From IMG/VR virus record IMGVR_UViG_3300034280_000809, positions 1 through 64,000 of that record: a stretch of DNA of 64,000 nucleotides; one strand, given 5' to 3'. Positions 25,659 through 34,049 of the stretch are shown here, one piece after another. The notes beneath the pieces were generated by a model. It saw only the letters and a program-made list of their open reading frames with translations, did no database searches and was not told the DNA's origin. The stretch's first letter is position 1. Each line of letters begins with the position of its first letter. A program made the position numbers and the translations under genes. The stretch is from a virus.

Positions 25659-27299
25659 ATGGCTATTCAATTTGATGCTAGAGTCTTGGTGTTCCCTACT
25701 ATTACCCCCGAAGTATTGAAGCTCCACCCCGATCTAGAATCTATCTTCAATAGCTTTAGGGTTGCCTTAAGTCCTGACAAAAGCAACAACGCTTTCATTT
25801 CTGTAAGGCCTAATAAGAAAGCTTTGTTCTCGGTGAGCTTAGAGAAGAGCGATCAGTTTCTCGCAAAGGTTAAAGGAGAATACTTTGTTACGAGAGAGAG
25901 TAAAGAAAGGGTAAAGCTTTATAAGTTTTTCCCTGCGGTCAACTGGGAAGGGATGTCCTGGTTCTCTCGTGAGGAACTGATTGCTATTTATAAGAAAGGC
26001 TATGAGTCTTTGCTACTGCAAAACTTTGTTCACCCTAAGGACGCAGAGCCTTACATGGGATGGAAAGATAAAGGTCTTGAGTATTGCTTTAGGACTCAAA
26101 GGATTGTTAAAGGTAAACGTAAGCCTAAGTGTTTGTATAACGGCTGGCCTACTATCAATCTAATACAAGCTATTGAAAGACTGCCCGTAGGTGGAAGCGT
26201 AAGAGCCACCACTACAGATATGTCTTTTGATATGGTGAAGAGAAGCTACCTTGAGTACCTAGTCTATGATGGTACTGGTGTTGGTGTGGGTATGAAGTCT
26301 GCAATATCTTCCATACCCGGAACGAATGCCCTAAGGGATTCTATACTTCTTTATCTAAACAAGACTGCCGATAGTAATAGGTATACTTCCGTAAGACCTG
26401 ACGGAGAATATGCCGTAAGGGAAGGTCGAGTTTATTGTCCTACCACTTACAAGTCTGAGCCAGAATGTACAAGAGCTATAAGAAAGCAATGGGAACGGAT
26501 TGATATTCAAGAAGCTAAAGACCTTGAATGGAAACCGTTCTGTACCTTTGGTTATTATGATAGAGATACTTTTGTACCCAGCGGGCTTCCTTATCATATC
26601 CCTTTTGAAAGCCACGGGATTCCAACTTGGATTAAGCGTAAGGGTGAAGAAGGCGAAAAGAGTCCTGAGCATTTTCAATCCCTTGATGAATGGGAAAGAA
26701 ACATGCCGTGGAAATCAGAAGAGGAAGTAGATTCGTTTGTTCCCTTTGAAGTTCCAAAAACTTTTAATGCCCAGGTGAGATGGTTCTGGAATCTTAAGAA
26801 ACTTGTAACAGCTTTTGAAGACAGGTGGGAGCATCACCTAAGTCTTGAAGCCGTAGAGAGATCGCCAAGAGATTTGGAAAAGTATTTATGGAATAGAGAT
26901 GAGCTAGTCAATGAACATTACAAGATGACTTGGGAAGCTAACCAATGCTTGAAAGATTTTCCAGTGCTTAAGAAAGTCTTGGTTGTTAAGCAAGTGCTTA
27001 AAGATCTTAAGGCTTCGATAAAGAAGAAGCCGGAAGTCGTAAGCAAAGATAAAGAGTTGGCTCAAGCTATCTACGAATGGATTAGATACTACACCTTTGG
27101 GTATAAGAAAGCTCAAGCAAAAGATAAAAAGCTTCTTGATTGGAATCTTAAACAATCAAAGCAAGAAAGAATTAAAGCTAAAGCTTGTATGTCTAACCTT
27201 GCAAGAGTGCATAAGACTACAGCTAAAGCGTACAAGATTATTGCGTCACCTGAGTATGCCAGTTGCTATCAAACAAAAACTATTAAAGGACTAATATGA
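25659..27299 (+). CDS. Unknown 546-residue protein
   Basis: Start at ATG 25659 after AAGGAGG; an upstream in-frame extension to 25578 overlaps the previous gene and has no SD. The N-terminal 230 residues are mixed alpha/beta. The C-terminal 200 are Lys-rich and helical (repeated VLKKVLVVKQVLKDLKASIK-like segments). There are many aromatic residues but no recognisable catalytic signature. It overlaps the next gene by 4 nt (ATGA). Its size and place downstream of the polymerase-like gene make a nucleic-acid role possible, but this is a guess. Confidence 0.6.
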   Translation: MAIQFDARVLVFPTITPEVLKLHPDLESIFNSFRVALSPDKSNNAFISVRPNKKALFSVSLEKSDQFLAKVKGEYFVTRESKERVKLYKFFPAVNWEGMSWFSREELIAIYKKGYESLLLQNFVHPKDAEPYMGWKDKGLEYCFRTQRIVKGKRKPKCLYNGWPTINLIQAIERLPVGGSVRATTTDMSFDMVKRSYLEYLVYDGTGVGVGMKSAISSIPGTNALRDSILLYLNKTADSNRYTSVRPDGEYAVREGRVYCPTTYKSEPECTRAIRKQWERIDIQEAKDLEWKPFCTFGYYDRDTFVPSGLPYHIPFESHGIPTWIKRKGEEGEKSPEHFQSLDEWERNMPWKSEEEVDSFVPFEVPKTFNAQVRWFWNLKKLVTAFEDRWEHHLSLEAVERSPRDLEKYLWNRDELVNEHYKMTWEANQCLKDFPVLKKVLVVKQVLKDLKASIKKKPEVVSKDKELAQAIYEWIRYYTFGYKKAQAKDKKLLDWNLKQSKQERIKAKACMSNLARVHKTTAKAYKIIASPEYASCYQTKTIKGLI

Positions 27300-27616
27300 T
27301 TCTACACTTTAAGGATCACGGAGAGCTTGCGTCTGGTGGGCTATTGCCTATCTGTTCGCTTAAGAGTAGTAAAGCTTCTGACAATTTCTATTGGGCTAAT
27401 GTAAATAAAACCTGTCGTCTGTTTCTGTTTAAGAACTCTTCAACTTTGTGCATGTTAAACACAGAGAACGGTAAATGGGTGACCCTTTGCAAGTTGGAAA
27501 AGCTTGCTCAAGGTTGGAGAGGAATGTTTGGCTGGCTCTATCTTCAGATAATAAAGTCTCCTATACCCGAAGGCCCGCCTTACATTCTTTACTATTCAAA
27601 CCAATGGGAACAATAA
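27296..27616 (+). CDS. Unknown aromatic-rich small protein
   Basis: 106 residues, starting within the stop of the preceding gene. Trp/Tyr/Phe-rich (WRGMFGWLYLQII) with three Cys; no signal peptide. Probably co-translated with the 25659 product. No family recognised. Confidence 0.55.
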   Translation: MILHFKDHGELASGGLLPICSLKSSKASDNFYWANVNKTCRLFLFKNSSTLCMLNTENGKWVTLCKLEKLAQGWRGMFGWLYLQIIKSPIPEGPPYILYYSNQWEQ

Positions 27617-27665
27617 CTTTAGGACTAAAGAGGTAAGATTAACTTAAAACTTTTTGGAGGTACTT

Positions 27666-27890
27666 ATGTTTACTACAGGGCTGTGTTATAGTTCCCGCCC
27701 CAAACTTACAAAAGGTTTAAGCATGAATGTTATAAGCTGTGAGCTGAATCTTACCTCTCGTGATTGGTTAAGAATCCTAATGCTGTTAGGAGAAGATAGC
27801 TCTGAAGGCAAAAAGATTATAACTATTTTAAAAAAGATGAAGGAGTCATCGTGCTTAAAAGATGCCGTCAACGCAGGGCTAAACAGCTAA
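27666..27890 (+). CDS. Unknown small protein
   Basis: 74 residues from ATG 27666 (GGAGG 5-6 nt upstream; an upstream TTG is discarded). Polar, mostly helical C-terminal half ending in a Lys/Glu helix. It overlaps the following GTG-started gene by 40 nt in another frame. Confidence 0.5.
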   Translation: MFTTGLCYSSRPKLTKGLSMNVISCELNLTSRDWLRILMLLGEDSSEGKKIITILKKMKESSCLKDAVNAGLNS

Positions 27891-28030
27891 TAGAAAAGAT
27901 AGCCAAAAGAATGAGTAAGGATCTAGGTAAAAACTTCTTAGATCCTTTTGATATGCGAGATGCTTATGTAGAAAAATATGGGATGAAAAGATTAGCACGA
28001 AGATTCGATTTCTGTTCCATCATTATGTGA
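27851..28030 (+). CDS. Small basic protein, GTG start
   Basis: 59 residues starting at GTG 27851 with AGGAG 5 nt upstream. Very Arg/Lys-rich N-terminal helix (KRCRQRRAKQLIEKIAKRMS), then an acidic patch. It may bind nucleic acid. No ATG alternative gives the same length. Moderate support from SD and the tight fit with the neighbours. Confidence 0.5.
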   Translation: MLKRCRQRRAKQLIEKIAKRMSKDLGKNFLDPFDMRDAYVEKYGMKRLARRFDFCSIIM

Positions 28031-28039
28031 GAATTAAAA

Positions 28040-28201
28040 ATGGACAACAAGATTAAAGACCTTGTAAAGAAGCTTAAGTACGCAAGGAAAATTGTTTCTT
28101 GGAAACTTGTTGAAGAAGTTGTGGAAATTTTAATGGAGTTTAATAATGATAAACTTAACGAACATAAGAGTTCGCAAATTCAAAAACCCATCAAAGACTA
28201 A
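28040..28201 (+). CDS. Small helical protein
   Basis: 53 residues, MDNKIKDLVKKLKYARKIVS at the start. Amphipathic Lys-rich helices. It starts 9 nt after the previous stop, with only a weak GAGAA SD. It overlaps the next gene by 56 nt, so it is less certain than its neighbours. Confidence 0.4.
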   Translation: MDNKIKDLVKKLKYARKIVSWKLVEEVVEILMEFNNDKLNEHKSSQIQKPIKD

Positions 28202-28589
28202 GCTAGCAAGAATAACCTTAGACGAAAATACTTGTAAAGAACTTGTGTGGTTCTGGAAGCCAGTGCAGGAATTACTGGTTAGCCTTAATGCACACGACAA
28301 AGAAACTAATAAACGACACGGCAACTACAAAGAAATTTATATTGAAACTTGTTTAAGACCTGCGTTTTATTCAGATGTTCGCAAACGCTTTTATGGAAAT
28401 AAAGAAACTATGTCTTGTGACAGAAGTTTTAAATTGACCTATGAACAATTGACTTTGTTAGAAGGCATTACTAATGCAGTAGTGTTTGGTCATGTCCGTC
28501 AAAGGTTTGAGAATTCATATGAGGTTGTAGAGATAACTCCTTCTAGTATTATCATTTCGTTTTCGGGGATACCACATCATGGGATTTAA
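28146..28589 (+). CDS. Unknown protein
   Basis: 147 residues, SD GGAG 8 nt upstream of ATG 28146. Mixed alpha/beta, with a Trp-containing segment (ELVWFWKPVQELLVSLNAHD) near residue 40. It overlaps the next gene by 11 nt. No family recognised. Confidence 0.6.
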   Translation: MINLTNIRVRKFKNPSKTKLARITLDENTCKELVWFWKPVQELLVSLNAHDKETNKRHGNYKEIYIETCLRPAFYSDVRKRFYGNKETMSCDRSFKLTYEQLTLLEGITNAVVFGHVRQRFENSYEVVEITPSSIIISFSGIPHHGI

Positions 28590-28929
28590 GATTACTCAAC
28601 CGTCTAATCCTCCGTTTATTATGACACCAGATATGAAGAGAGATGTATGCGTATTAGTATCAAGTCTTCCTAGCAACTTGCAACCACTTGTAAGCCCTAC
28701 TGAAATTGTGCTTGGCTTTAACAAGCAAAAGTATATACCTACAAGTTATGCAAATGAGCTTGGTTTTTATCCCGTCTCTGGAAGTAACTCAGGTTCTGGC
28801 GGGCCAGAGTCTGGTTATTACACTATCAACTCAGGAGAAGAGTCAGGTTCTGGATCTGGATTTGCTTCTACTATTAAAGAAGTACACGACAGGCATAATC
28901 AAAATCTAAATTCAAGACTTCGTAAATAA
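28579..28929 (+). CDS. Unknown protein with Gly/Ser linker
   Basis: 116 residues. An N-terminal folded portion (1-70) is followed by a Gly/Ser/Glu-rich flexible segment (SGSNSGSGGPESGYY and following) and a polar tail. The linker may join the domain to a partner. No family recognised. Confidence 0.55.
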   Translation: MGFKITQPSNPPFIMTPDMKRDVCVLVSSLPSNLQPLVSPTEIVLGFNKQKYIPTSYANELGFYPVSGSNSGSGGPESGYYTINSGEESGSGSGFASTIKEVHDRHNQNLNSRLRK

Positions 28930-28979
28930 AAGTTCTTATTTAATCTAATGTGTTTTTAAACTTCTTTAAGGAAAGTTGT

Positions 28980-29264
28980 ATGACCACTTATTGTAAATTG
29001 CGTAGCGGTGAATGGGGTATCAAGGGCGAGGGATTAGAAGAAGGAAAAGTTGTAGAAGTAACTACCAAGGCAGGTGTTACTAAGAAGGTGCAAGTAGGAA
29101 AGGTAATCTTTACCAAAGATGCTTTTAGTATTGCAGCTATCTCCAAGCCTTCCGCACCGAAAGAAGAGGAACTAAAAAACTGTTGGGAGTGCGGATGCAA
29201 GTTCAGTAAAGACGATTGCTTTAGAAGAGATGGTGATTGGAACGAGGGGTACTGTGGATGCTAA
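28980..29264 (+). CDS. Small zinc-finger-like protein
   Basis: 94 residues from ATG 28980 (AAGGAAAG upstream). The N-terminal half is strand-rich and Gly/Val/Lys-rich. The C-terminal 30 residues hold C-X2-C-X-C (CWECGC), a further Cys and a final CGC, suggesting zinc binding. Its end overlaps the methyltransferase start by 7 nt, so the two are probably co-translated. Confidence 0.6.
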   Translation: MTTYCKLRSGEWGIKGEGLEEGKVVEVTTKAGVTKKVQVGKVIFTKDAFSIAAISKPSAPKEEELKNCWECGCKFSKDDCFRRDGDWNEGYCGC

Positions 29265-30163
29265 AAATAGTAGACATGTTTGCCGGAGCTGGCGGCTTCA
29301 GCACAGGTGCAGTTCAAGCAGGGTGTGAAGTTGTGTGGGCAGCAAACCATTGGAAGGATGCAGTGCATGTACATGAGTGCAACCACCCAAAGACTTTCCA
29401 TAGTTGTCAAGACTTACAACAAGCAGACTTCACAACGCTTCCTAAGTACGATGTTTTATTAGCTAGTCCTTCTTGCCAAGGACATAGTAAAGCAAGAGGA
29501 GTAGACAAACCGCGACATGACTCAGCCCGAAGTACAGCTTGGGCAGTAGTGGCTTGCGTTGAAGCTACAGAGCCTAAGGCTTTTGTAGTTGAGAATGTAA
29601 CTGAGTTTATTACATGGACTCTTTACCCTCAGTGGAAGAGTTGCATGGAGAGCTTAGGTTATAAAGTTGCTGTTAATGTTTTGAACGCAGCAGACTTTGG
29701 TGTTGCTCAGTCTAGGGTTAGAGTGTTCATAACAGGATCTAAAACAAAACCTCTTAGTGTTAATGTGAATCCTTTTAAAACTCCTATTCCCTTTAAGAAC
29801 TTAATAGAACCTGGGCAATACAAATGGTCGCCTGTCTCAGAGAAGGCAGAGAGCACTAAACGAAAATGGACTAATGGTAAGAAAGATTTTGGTAATGATT
29901 TCTTGATTGCTTACTACGGGTCAGAGAGAGGTGGAAGAAGTATTAGCAAACCTATCGGAACGATTACTACCAAAGAAAAGTTTGCTCTTATCAATGGCGA
30001 CAAGATGCGAATGCTTTCTTTGAGTGAATACAAAAACGCTATGGGATTTCCTAAAGACTATCTGTTGCCTAAGAGCAAGAGCCTTGCGTTACACATGCTA
30101 GGTAATGCAGTATGTCCGCCAGTAGCAAAAGAAATACTAACTCAGTTAAAGGAGTGCATTTAA
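29258..30163 (+). CDS. DNA (cytosine-5) methyltransferase
   Basis: 301 residues from ATG 29258 (GAGGGG upstream). All main C5-methylase motifs are present in order: motif I DMFAGAGGFSTG (6-17), motif IV SPSCQGHS with catalytic Cys 73, motif VI VENVTEF, motif VIII QSRVRVF, motif IX near LSLSEYKNAMGFP and motif X LGNAVCPPVA. It is probably active and methylates phage DNA, protecting it from host restriction. No cognate endonuclease gene is seen nearby. The PSC instead of PPC in motif IV is a mild deviation. The recognition site cannot be predicted. Confidence 0.92.
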   Translation: MLKIVDMFAGAGGFSTGAVQAGCEVVWAANHWKDAVHVHECNHPKTFHSCQDLQQADFTTLPKYDVLLASPSCQGHSKARGVDKPRHDSARSTAWAVVACVEATEPKAFVVENVTEFITWTLYPQWKSCMESLGYKVAVNVLNAADFGVAQSRVRVFITGSKTKPLSVNVNPFKTPIPFKNLIEPGQYKWSPVSEKAESTKRKWTNGKKDFGNDFLIAYYGSERGGRSISKPIGTITTKEKFALINGDKMRMLSLSEYKNAMGFPKDYLLPKSKSLALHMLGNAVCPPVAKEILTQLKECI

Positions 30164-30405
30164 TGGCTAGTGTATTTTCAAGAGTTAGTTGGGCAGTCAA
30201 TGATGTAGAACAAAGTATTGAAGAATTAAATCAAAAGCAAAACCTTAATATTCAAATGAATGAAGTTGACTGCATTGATTTTCTTTCAGAGATCGAAGAA
30301 GAGTTAATAGAAGCAATGATAAGTAAAGGGTGGTCAGTAATTGATTCTAAGTTAGAAGAAAAGTTTGGAATAAGAAAGGCAGAAGCTGTTGATGTCAAAG
30401 CCTAA
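30163..30405 (+). CDS. Small acidic protein, unknown
   Basis: 80 residues. ATG 30163 overlaps the methylase stop (TAATG), with GGAG 8 nt before. Acidic helix-rich sequence. Likely co-translated with the methylase, but the role is unknown. Confidence 0.55.
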   Translation: MASVFSRVSWAVNDVEQSIEELNQKQNLNIQMNEVDCIDFLSEIEEELIEAMISKGWSVIDSKLEEKFGIRKAEAVDVKA

Positions 30406-30613
30406 GGTTGAAATACCAATGACTTTGTTAGAGGTAGAGTGGGCTAAAGACTTGCTAGGCAAAGCCGTTGCTCACTCTATGAAAAACCACACAGAAGTTT
30501 CTGCAAAGTTAGTAGCTGAAGCTAAAAAGATTCATGAGTTTTTTACAAGCACTTACGAAAAACAAAACAAGAAGAAGGATGATCATGTCACAGTACAGAA
30601 TAAAGAAAGGTGA
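30392..30613 (+). CDS. Small helical protein
   Basis: 73 residues from ATG 30392 (overlapping the previous stop). Mostly alpha-helical with Lys/Glu pairs and a basic tail. No family recognised. Confidence 0.5.
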   Translation: MSKPKVEIPMTLLEVEWAKDLLGKAVAHSMKNHTEVSAKLVAEAKKIHEFFTSTYEKQNKKKDDHVTVQNKER

Positions 30614-30824
30614 GAAGACTATTGTTTACGGCTTTGATCATTGCATACCCGAATACTTTTTGTGGGTGCAAGATGATGAAGACGCAGTAGAAGAATTGGT
30701 TGGTTGTTTAGGAAGTCTTTCGGGAACTAACGGACATATGATCCAGGCAATATCAAAGCTTGATTTAGTTTCAGAAATACCTAGAGAGCATTTAGAACTT
30801 ATCGCAAGTGACTTACCTATTTAG
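30585..30824 (+). CDS. Small acidic protein
   Basis: 79 residues from ATG 30585 (GAAGGA upstream); an earlier in-frame start would overlap its neighbour needlessly. Contains an acidic DDEDAVEELVG helix. No family recognised. Confidence 0.5.
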   Translation: MSQYRIKKGEKTIVYGFDHCIPEYFLWVQDDEDAVEELVGCLGSLSGTNGHMIQAISKLDLVSEIPREHLELIASDLPI

Positions 30825-30835
30825 GGGATGATGCA

Positions 30836-31060
30836 ATGGCATTTGAAGATGCAACATTTAAATTAATATGTCTTAGCATTGAAGATTTCATTGCTGAACT
30901 TCACAACATAGCTCAAGACTGTTTAGATCAAAAACCTTTTACAGAAGAACAACGCATGAGAATTCTGTTTTTGGTTTCAGCAAAGCTTGAAGATATTAAC
31001 AATCCAAATGATGACACCGATCCAGATTGGAGGATAAGAGATGAGCGAGGAAGCAACTAA
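30836..31060 (+). CDS. Small acidic protein
   Basis: 74 residues, SD GGGGATGATGC. Acidic and helical, with an Asn/Asp-rich end. Overlaps the next gene by 20 nt. No family recognised. Confidence 0.5.
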   Translation: MAFEDATFKLICLSIEDFIAELHNIAQDCLDQKPFTEEQRMRILFLVSAKLEDINNPNDDTDPDWRIRDERGSN

Positions 31061-31334
31061 GTTTCAAGGTTGGTACTGCGTGATATCTGACTACTACAGC
31101 GAACCACCTTGGGTAGATATTAGATTACCTAAAGATCTCGATCCAGAAAAGTTTGAAGGCAATGACTTAGAGTTAGTGACGCGGAGAGTTTGCAATGTGT
31201 TAGGGGTCGATTACTCAGAAGACCATTCGTTATCGTGGGAAGAACGAGAGACTGAAAACGAAGAAGAGGACATATATATGTATGAATTATTCTTTGTAAA
31301 AGAGGGAGGCAAGTTGTGTCTATCACGCCGATAA
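31041..31334 (+). CDS. Domain-A protein (duplicated family)
   Basis: 97 residues. Similar to residues 30-100 of the next gene: both have W-h-h-h-PxDhDPE-h-G-DLE-V followed by a Tyr-Asp/Glu-rich region and a strand ending near GG/GS-L-L. Thus it is a single-domain paralogue (domain A) of the N-terminal half of the 278-residue neighbour. Function unknown. Confidence 0.6.
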   Translation: MSEEATKFQGWYCVISDYYSEPPWVDIRLPKDLDPEKFEGNDLELVTRRVCNVLGVDYSEDHSLSWEERETENEEEDIYMYELFFVKEGGKLCLSRR

Positions 31335-32152
31335 TGAAACAATGGACATTAAATCTTGAAGATAAATATATAGAAGAAGCATTAAGAAAAACTAACAGAG
31401 ATTGGCTAACTGTTAATTTTCCTGCAGACATAGACCCCGAATGTCTTACTGGAAAAGATTTAGAGACTGTAGCCAATGAAGCAATGTCTATATTTAGAAT
31501 TGATTATGAACACACAGGGGAAGATCCTTTTAGTAATTGGTGGGAGGAAGATCAAGGTGAAGAAACAAATGCACACCTTACTTTTATAAGAGAGGGTAGT
31601 GATTTAGTTTTATTAGAAGACGATGACTCTTTGGAATTCTTTAGAGATCCAGTTCAAATAACCGAGGATGAATTTGAATCTAAGTTTACCATGACCAAGA
31701 ATCATTTAGAACCTAACGCAAGTTTAGATGGTTGCATGTACGAAACTTATGGTGAAGAAGTAGAGTACATTGCTTCTCTTGCAAACAGTAAAAGAGTGTG
31801 GACTTTTATTGAAGCTGAAGACAATGTTTACTTTGTTACCGGGATGCACTTTGTAAATCGATTGGGTTACTTTGTTACAACAGAACCTTACACAGAAGAG
31901 TACGAAGTTTTATTAGGTAATCATAAAGGAGATGACATGCTTACAGATGTAGAACCTATAGATTTATTTTTGGGTAATGAGAAGCAATACATTCTTAATG
32001 CTTTAGATACTTATAAAGAAGTAAGAATAAAAGAGATCAAACAAATTGAGGCTAGCGGTAGAACACCTTTCTTTACCGTGAATTATATCGATCAGATGAC
32101 AGAACAACTTAAGGATAAGGTAAAAGAATTATCTCAAACCGAAAGAAGTTGA
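31316..32152 (+). CDS. Domain A-B fusion protein, unknown
   Basis: 278 residues from GTG 31316 (GGGAGG 8 nt before). Residues 1-105 resemble the preceding gene (domain A). Residues about 112-200 resemble the following gene (domain B: h-ED-FESKFTMTKNHL ... EYIASLANSKRVWTF ... TTEPYTEEYEVLLGN). Residues 200-278 are a Lys/Glu-rich helical extension. The A, A-B, B order suggests duplication or splitting of a fused gene. Confidence 0.6.
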   Translation: MSITPIMKQWTLNLEDKYIEEALRKTNRDWLTVNFPADIDPECLTGKDLETVANEAMSIFRIDYEHTGEDPFSNWWEEDQGEETNAHLTFIREGSDLVLLEDDDSLEFFRDPVQITEDEFESKFTMTKNHLEPNASLDGCMYETYGEEVEYIASLANSKRVWTFIEAEDNVYFVTGMHFVNRLGYFVTTEPYTEEYEVLLGNHKGDDMLTDVEPIDLFLGNEKQYILNALDTYKEVRIKEIKQIEASGRTPFFTVNYIDQMTEQLKDKVKELSQTERS

Positions 32153-32153
32153 T

Positions 32154-32462
32154 ATGCCAATCCAAGAACTGATAGATACTATGTATTACAAAACTATAAG
32201 CCATACGGATTTTTGTTTAAAGTTTACTTTAGTAGAGAATCATTTTAAGAGTACCGTTGGAAATACAGAATACCTTTTTGAACCTGACGGGAAAGAGTTG
32301 GAGTACATAAACTCTTTAAAGAACTCGAATAGAGTGTGGACTATTTGGGAAGAGGATGGGCTTATAATTTATACTTCAACTGTGTCTGACTATAACCCTT
32401 ATGGTTTTCTAATAACCAATGAGCCTTATACAGAAAACATCAGAGTGATGTTAATTAACTAA
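32154..32462 (+). CDS. Domain-B protein (duplicated family)
   Basis: 102 residues. It matches the central part of the previous protein (FT-ENHF; EYINSLKNSNRVWTI; ITNEPYTENIRVMLIN versus the corresponding segments). Start ATG 32154 is 1 nt after the previous stop. Function unknown. Confidence 0.6.
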   Translation: MPIQELIDTMYYKTISHTDFCLKFTLVENHFKSTVGNTEYLFEPDGKELEYINSLKNSNRVWTIWEEDGLIIYTSTVSDYNPYGFLITNEPYTENIRVMLIN

Positions 32463-32484
32463 ACCTATTTGAAGGAGAAGACTA

Positions 32485-32865
32485 ATGCCTCATTCACCCG
32501 GCCCTTGGAAAGCAGATGTTTTGTATGACGGAGAAGATGGTGGCTTATATGAAATAGGTATTTATACTTCTGATGACAACGATGAGATAGCAATACTTAG
32601 TACAGACGATAGCGACATCGCAAACCTTTATCCCGGATTGTATTCTTCCATAACAAATAAACAAACAGAACAAGAAGTTATAGATGCTAACGCAAAGCTT
32701 ATAGCAGCAGCACCAGAGTTGTTAGAGGCTTGCCAAGAGTTTGTCAAACATATTAAGTCGTTAGGTACAGATACTGAAAAGTGTCGTTACTTAAGCATGG
32801 CACTTAATTGTCGTGCGGGGGACTTAATCGAAACCGCCATCGCCAAAGCAACAGGAGAAAGATAA
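32485..32865 (+). CDS. Small phage protein, NA-LIAAAPELLEA family
   Basis: 126 residues. Starts PHSPGPWK and contains NAKLIAAAPELLEACQE, the hallmark of a widespread, uncharacterised small phage and prophage protein family. Acidic segment in between. A paralogue follows at once, overlapping by 1 nt. Function unknown. Confidence 0.75.
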   Translation: MPHSPGPWKADVLYDGEDGGLYEIGIYTSDDNDEIAILSTDDSDIANLYPGLYSSITNKQTEQEVIDANAKLIAAAPELLEACQEFVKHIKSLGTDTEKCRYLSMALNCRAGDLIETAIAKATGER

Positions 32866-33167
32866 TGAATCATTCATCTGCCCCTTGGCGAATACGGAAA
32901 CCAAGTGATTACGCTCCTGACTCTGTCTATGAAATAGAAACTGACAGACCAAACGAATATCACGGTCAAATTATTGCTGCCATAACAAAGGGTAGCTCAA
33001 ACTCTAATGCTAATGCAAAGCTTATTGCAACCGCACCAGAACTATTAAAAATGGTTGCAGCTTTAGTAGGGTTATTAGATGACGGAAGTTCAAATCATTT
33101 TGCTATTAAAGCTGTAAAAGAAGGTAAAGCTTTGTGGGAAAAAGCTACGGGAGAATCATGGGAATAA
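32865..33167 (+). CDS. Paralogue of the 32485 family
   Basis: 100 residues from ATG 32865, which overlaps the preceding stop by one nt. Shares HSSAPWR and NANAKLIATAPELLKM with its neighbour, so the two are tandem duplicates that have diverged. Function unknown. Confidence 0.7.
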   Translation: MNHSSAPWRIRKPSDYAPDSVYEIETDRPNEYHGQIIAAITKGSSNSNANAKLIATAPELLKMVAALVGLLDDGSSNHFAIKAVKEGKALWEKATGESWE

Positions 33168-33173
33168 AGAGGA

Positions 33174-33376
33174 ATGAAAATTTATTTGCTTGATGCTGTG
33201 TTAGATCACTCGATAGAGAGAACTTTAATACACAAGATGTAATTGCAGAAAGCGAGCTTGACGCTTTTAAAATAGCAGACTCTTTTGGTTTAGCATTAAG
33301 CTGCGGTGAATGGAGGGTAAGAAAAGTATTATCTCTTCCTAATGATCCTATACTCTTCGATCAATACTTAAGCTAA
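33174..33376 (+). pseudogene. Short gene with an apparent frameshift
   Basis: ATG 33174 opens a frame of 22 codons (MKIYLLDAVLDHS) and ends at a TAA. The -1 frame continues with a sensible 45-residue sequence (NTQDVIAESELDAFKIADSF ... FDQYLS) to TAA 33376 but has no start. A single frameshift between about 33199 and 33235 would rejoin them. It may be a recent mutation, a sequencing error or translational recoding. Confidence 0.45.
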
Positions 33377-33390
33377 AGAAAGGGTAATAC

Positions 33391-33684
33391 ATGATGACTT
33401 ATTTAAAGTTCAGTAAATTTTTAGAAGACTTTACTAAGCATGGGGATAAAAGCTGGGAGCATCAAGCTATTAAAGCTCAAGCTATTCCTATGCTTGAAGC
33501 TATTGTAAAGCTAGTAATGTTAGATCGTCATAAACTAGAAGACAATACTGTTGCTAGTCTAGGTAAACTTATTGTGGATGCTACCGGATTAAACCCAGTC
33601 TATGTTGCAGATCAAATAGCAATGGCCCATGACGAAGGTCTTGATGACTTTGCCGATCAGCTTGTAGAACACATGTACGATTAA
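33391..33684 (+). CDS. Unknown helical protein
   Basis: 97 residues, AAAGGG before ATG 33391. Entirely helical, acidic C-terminus. The following 86-bp gap has a 14-bp palindrome TAAGTAATTACTTA (33689-33702) and a CTAAGA/TCTTAG hairpin, possibly a terminator/operator region. No family recognised. Confidence 0.55.
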   Translation: MMTYLKFSKFLEDFTKHGDKSWEHQAIKAQAIPMLEAIVKLVMLDRHKLEDNTVASLGKLIVDATGLNPVYVADQIAMAHDEGLDDFADQLVEHMYD

Positions 33685-33770
33685 GGTTTAAGTAATTACT
33701 TATTTCGTTTATCTTCCTCTAAGAATTTATCTTAGTTTCCAAATACTTTTTAACTAAGAAGGGAGTCGTT

Positions 33771-34040
33771 ATGGCTTCTGCTGAAAAACAAACTAAAACA
33801 AAAACAAAAGCATCTGAAAAAATTATAACTCCTGACGCGTCTACCCTGTTGTATGAACTATATAAGCAGGTAGATAAACCTAGAGATCTAATTAAGGAAG
33901 ATGTGATATTAGTTTATCATAACAGGTATCGCATTAACCTTTGGGTGTCTATTAAGAATGACTTCATACCCAATGCAGGTTTCATATCAAAAAGTTATTT
34001 TGTTTCTTATGATTTGGAAGGATTAAAAATATTTCCTTAA
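33771..34040 (+). CDS. Unknown small protein
   Basis: 89 residues after AAGGGAG. Basic N-terminus (QTKTKTKASEK), then a compact domain with several Tyr (YHNRYRINLWVSIKNDF). First gene of a new cluster after a palindromic gap. No family recognised. Confidence 0.55.
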   Translation: MASAEKQTKTKTKASEKIITPDASTLLYELYKQVDKPRDLIKEDVILVYHNRYRINLWVSIKNDFIPNAGFISKSYFVSYDLEGLKIFP

Positions 34041-34049
34041 GGAGAAACA

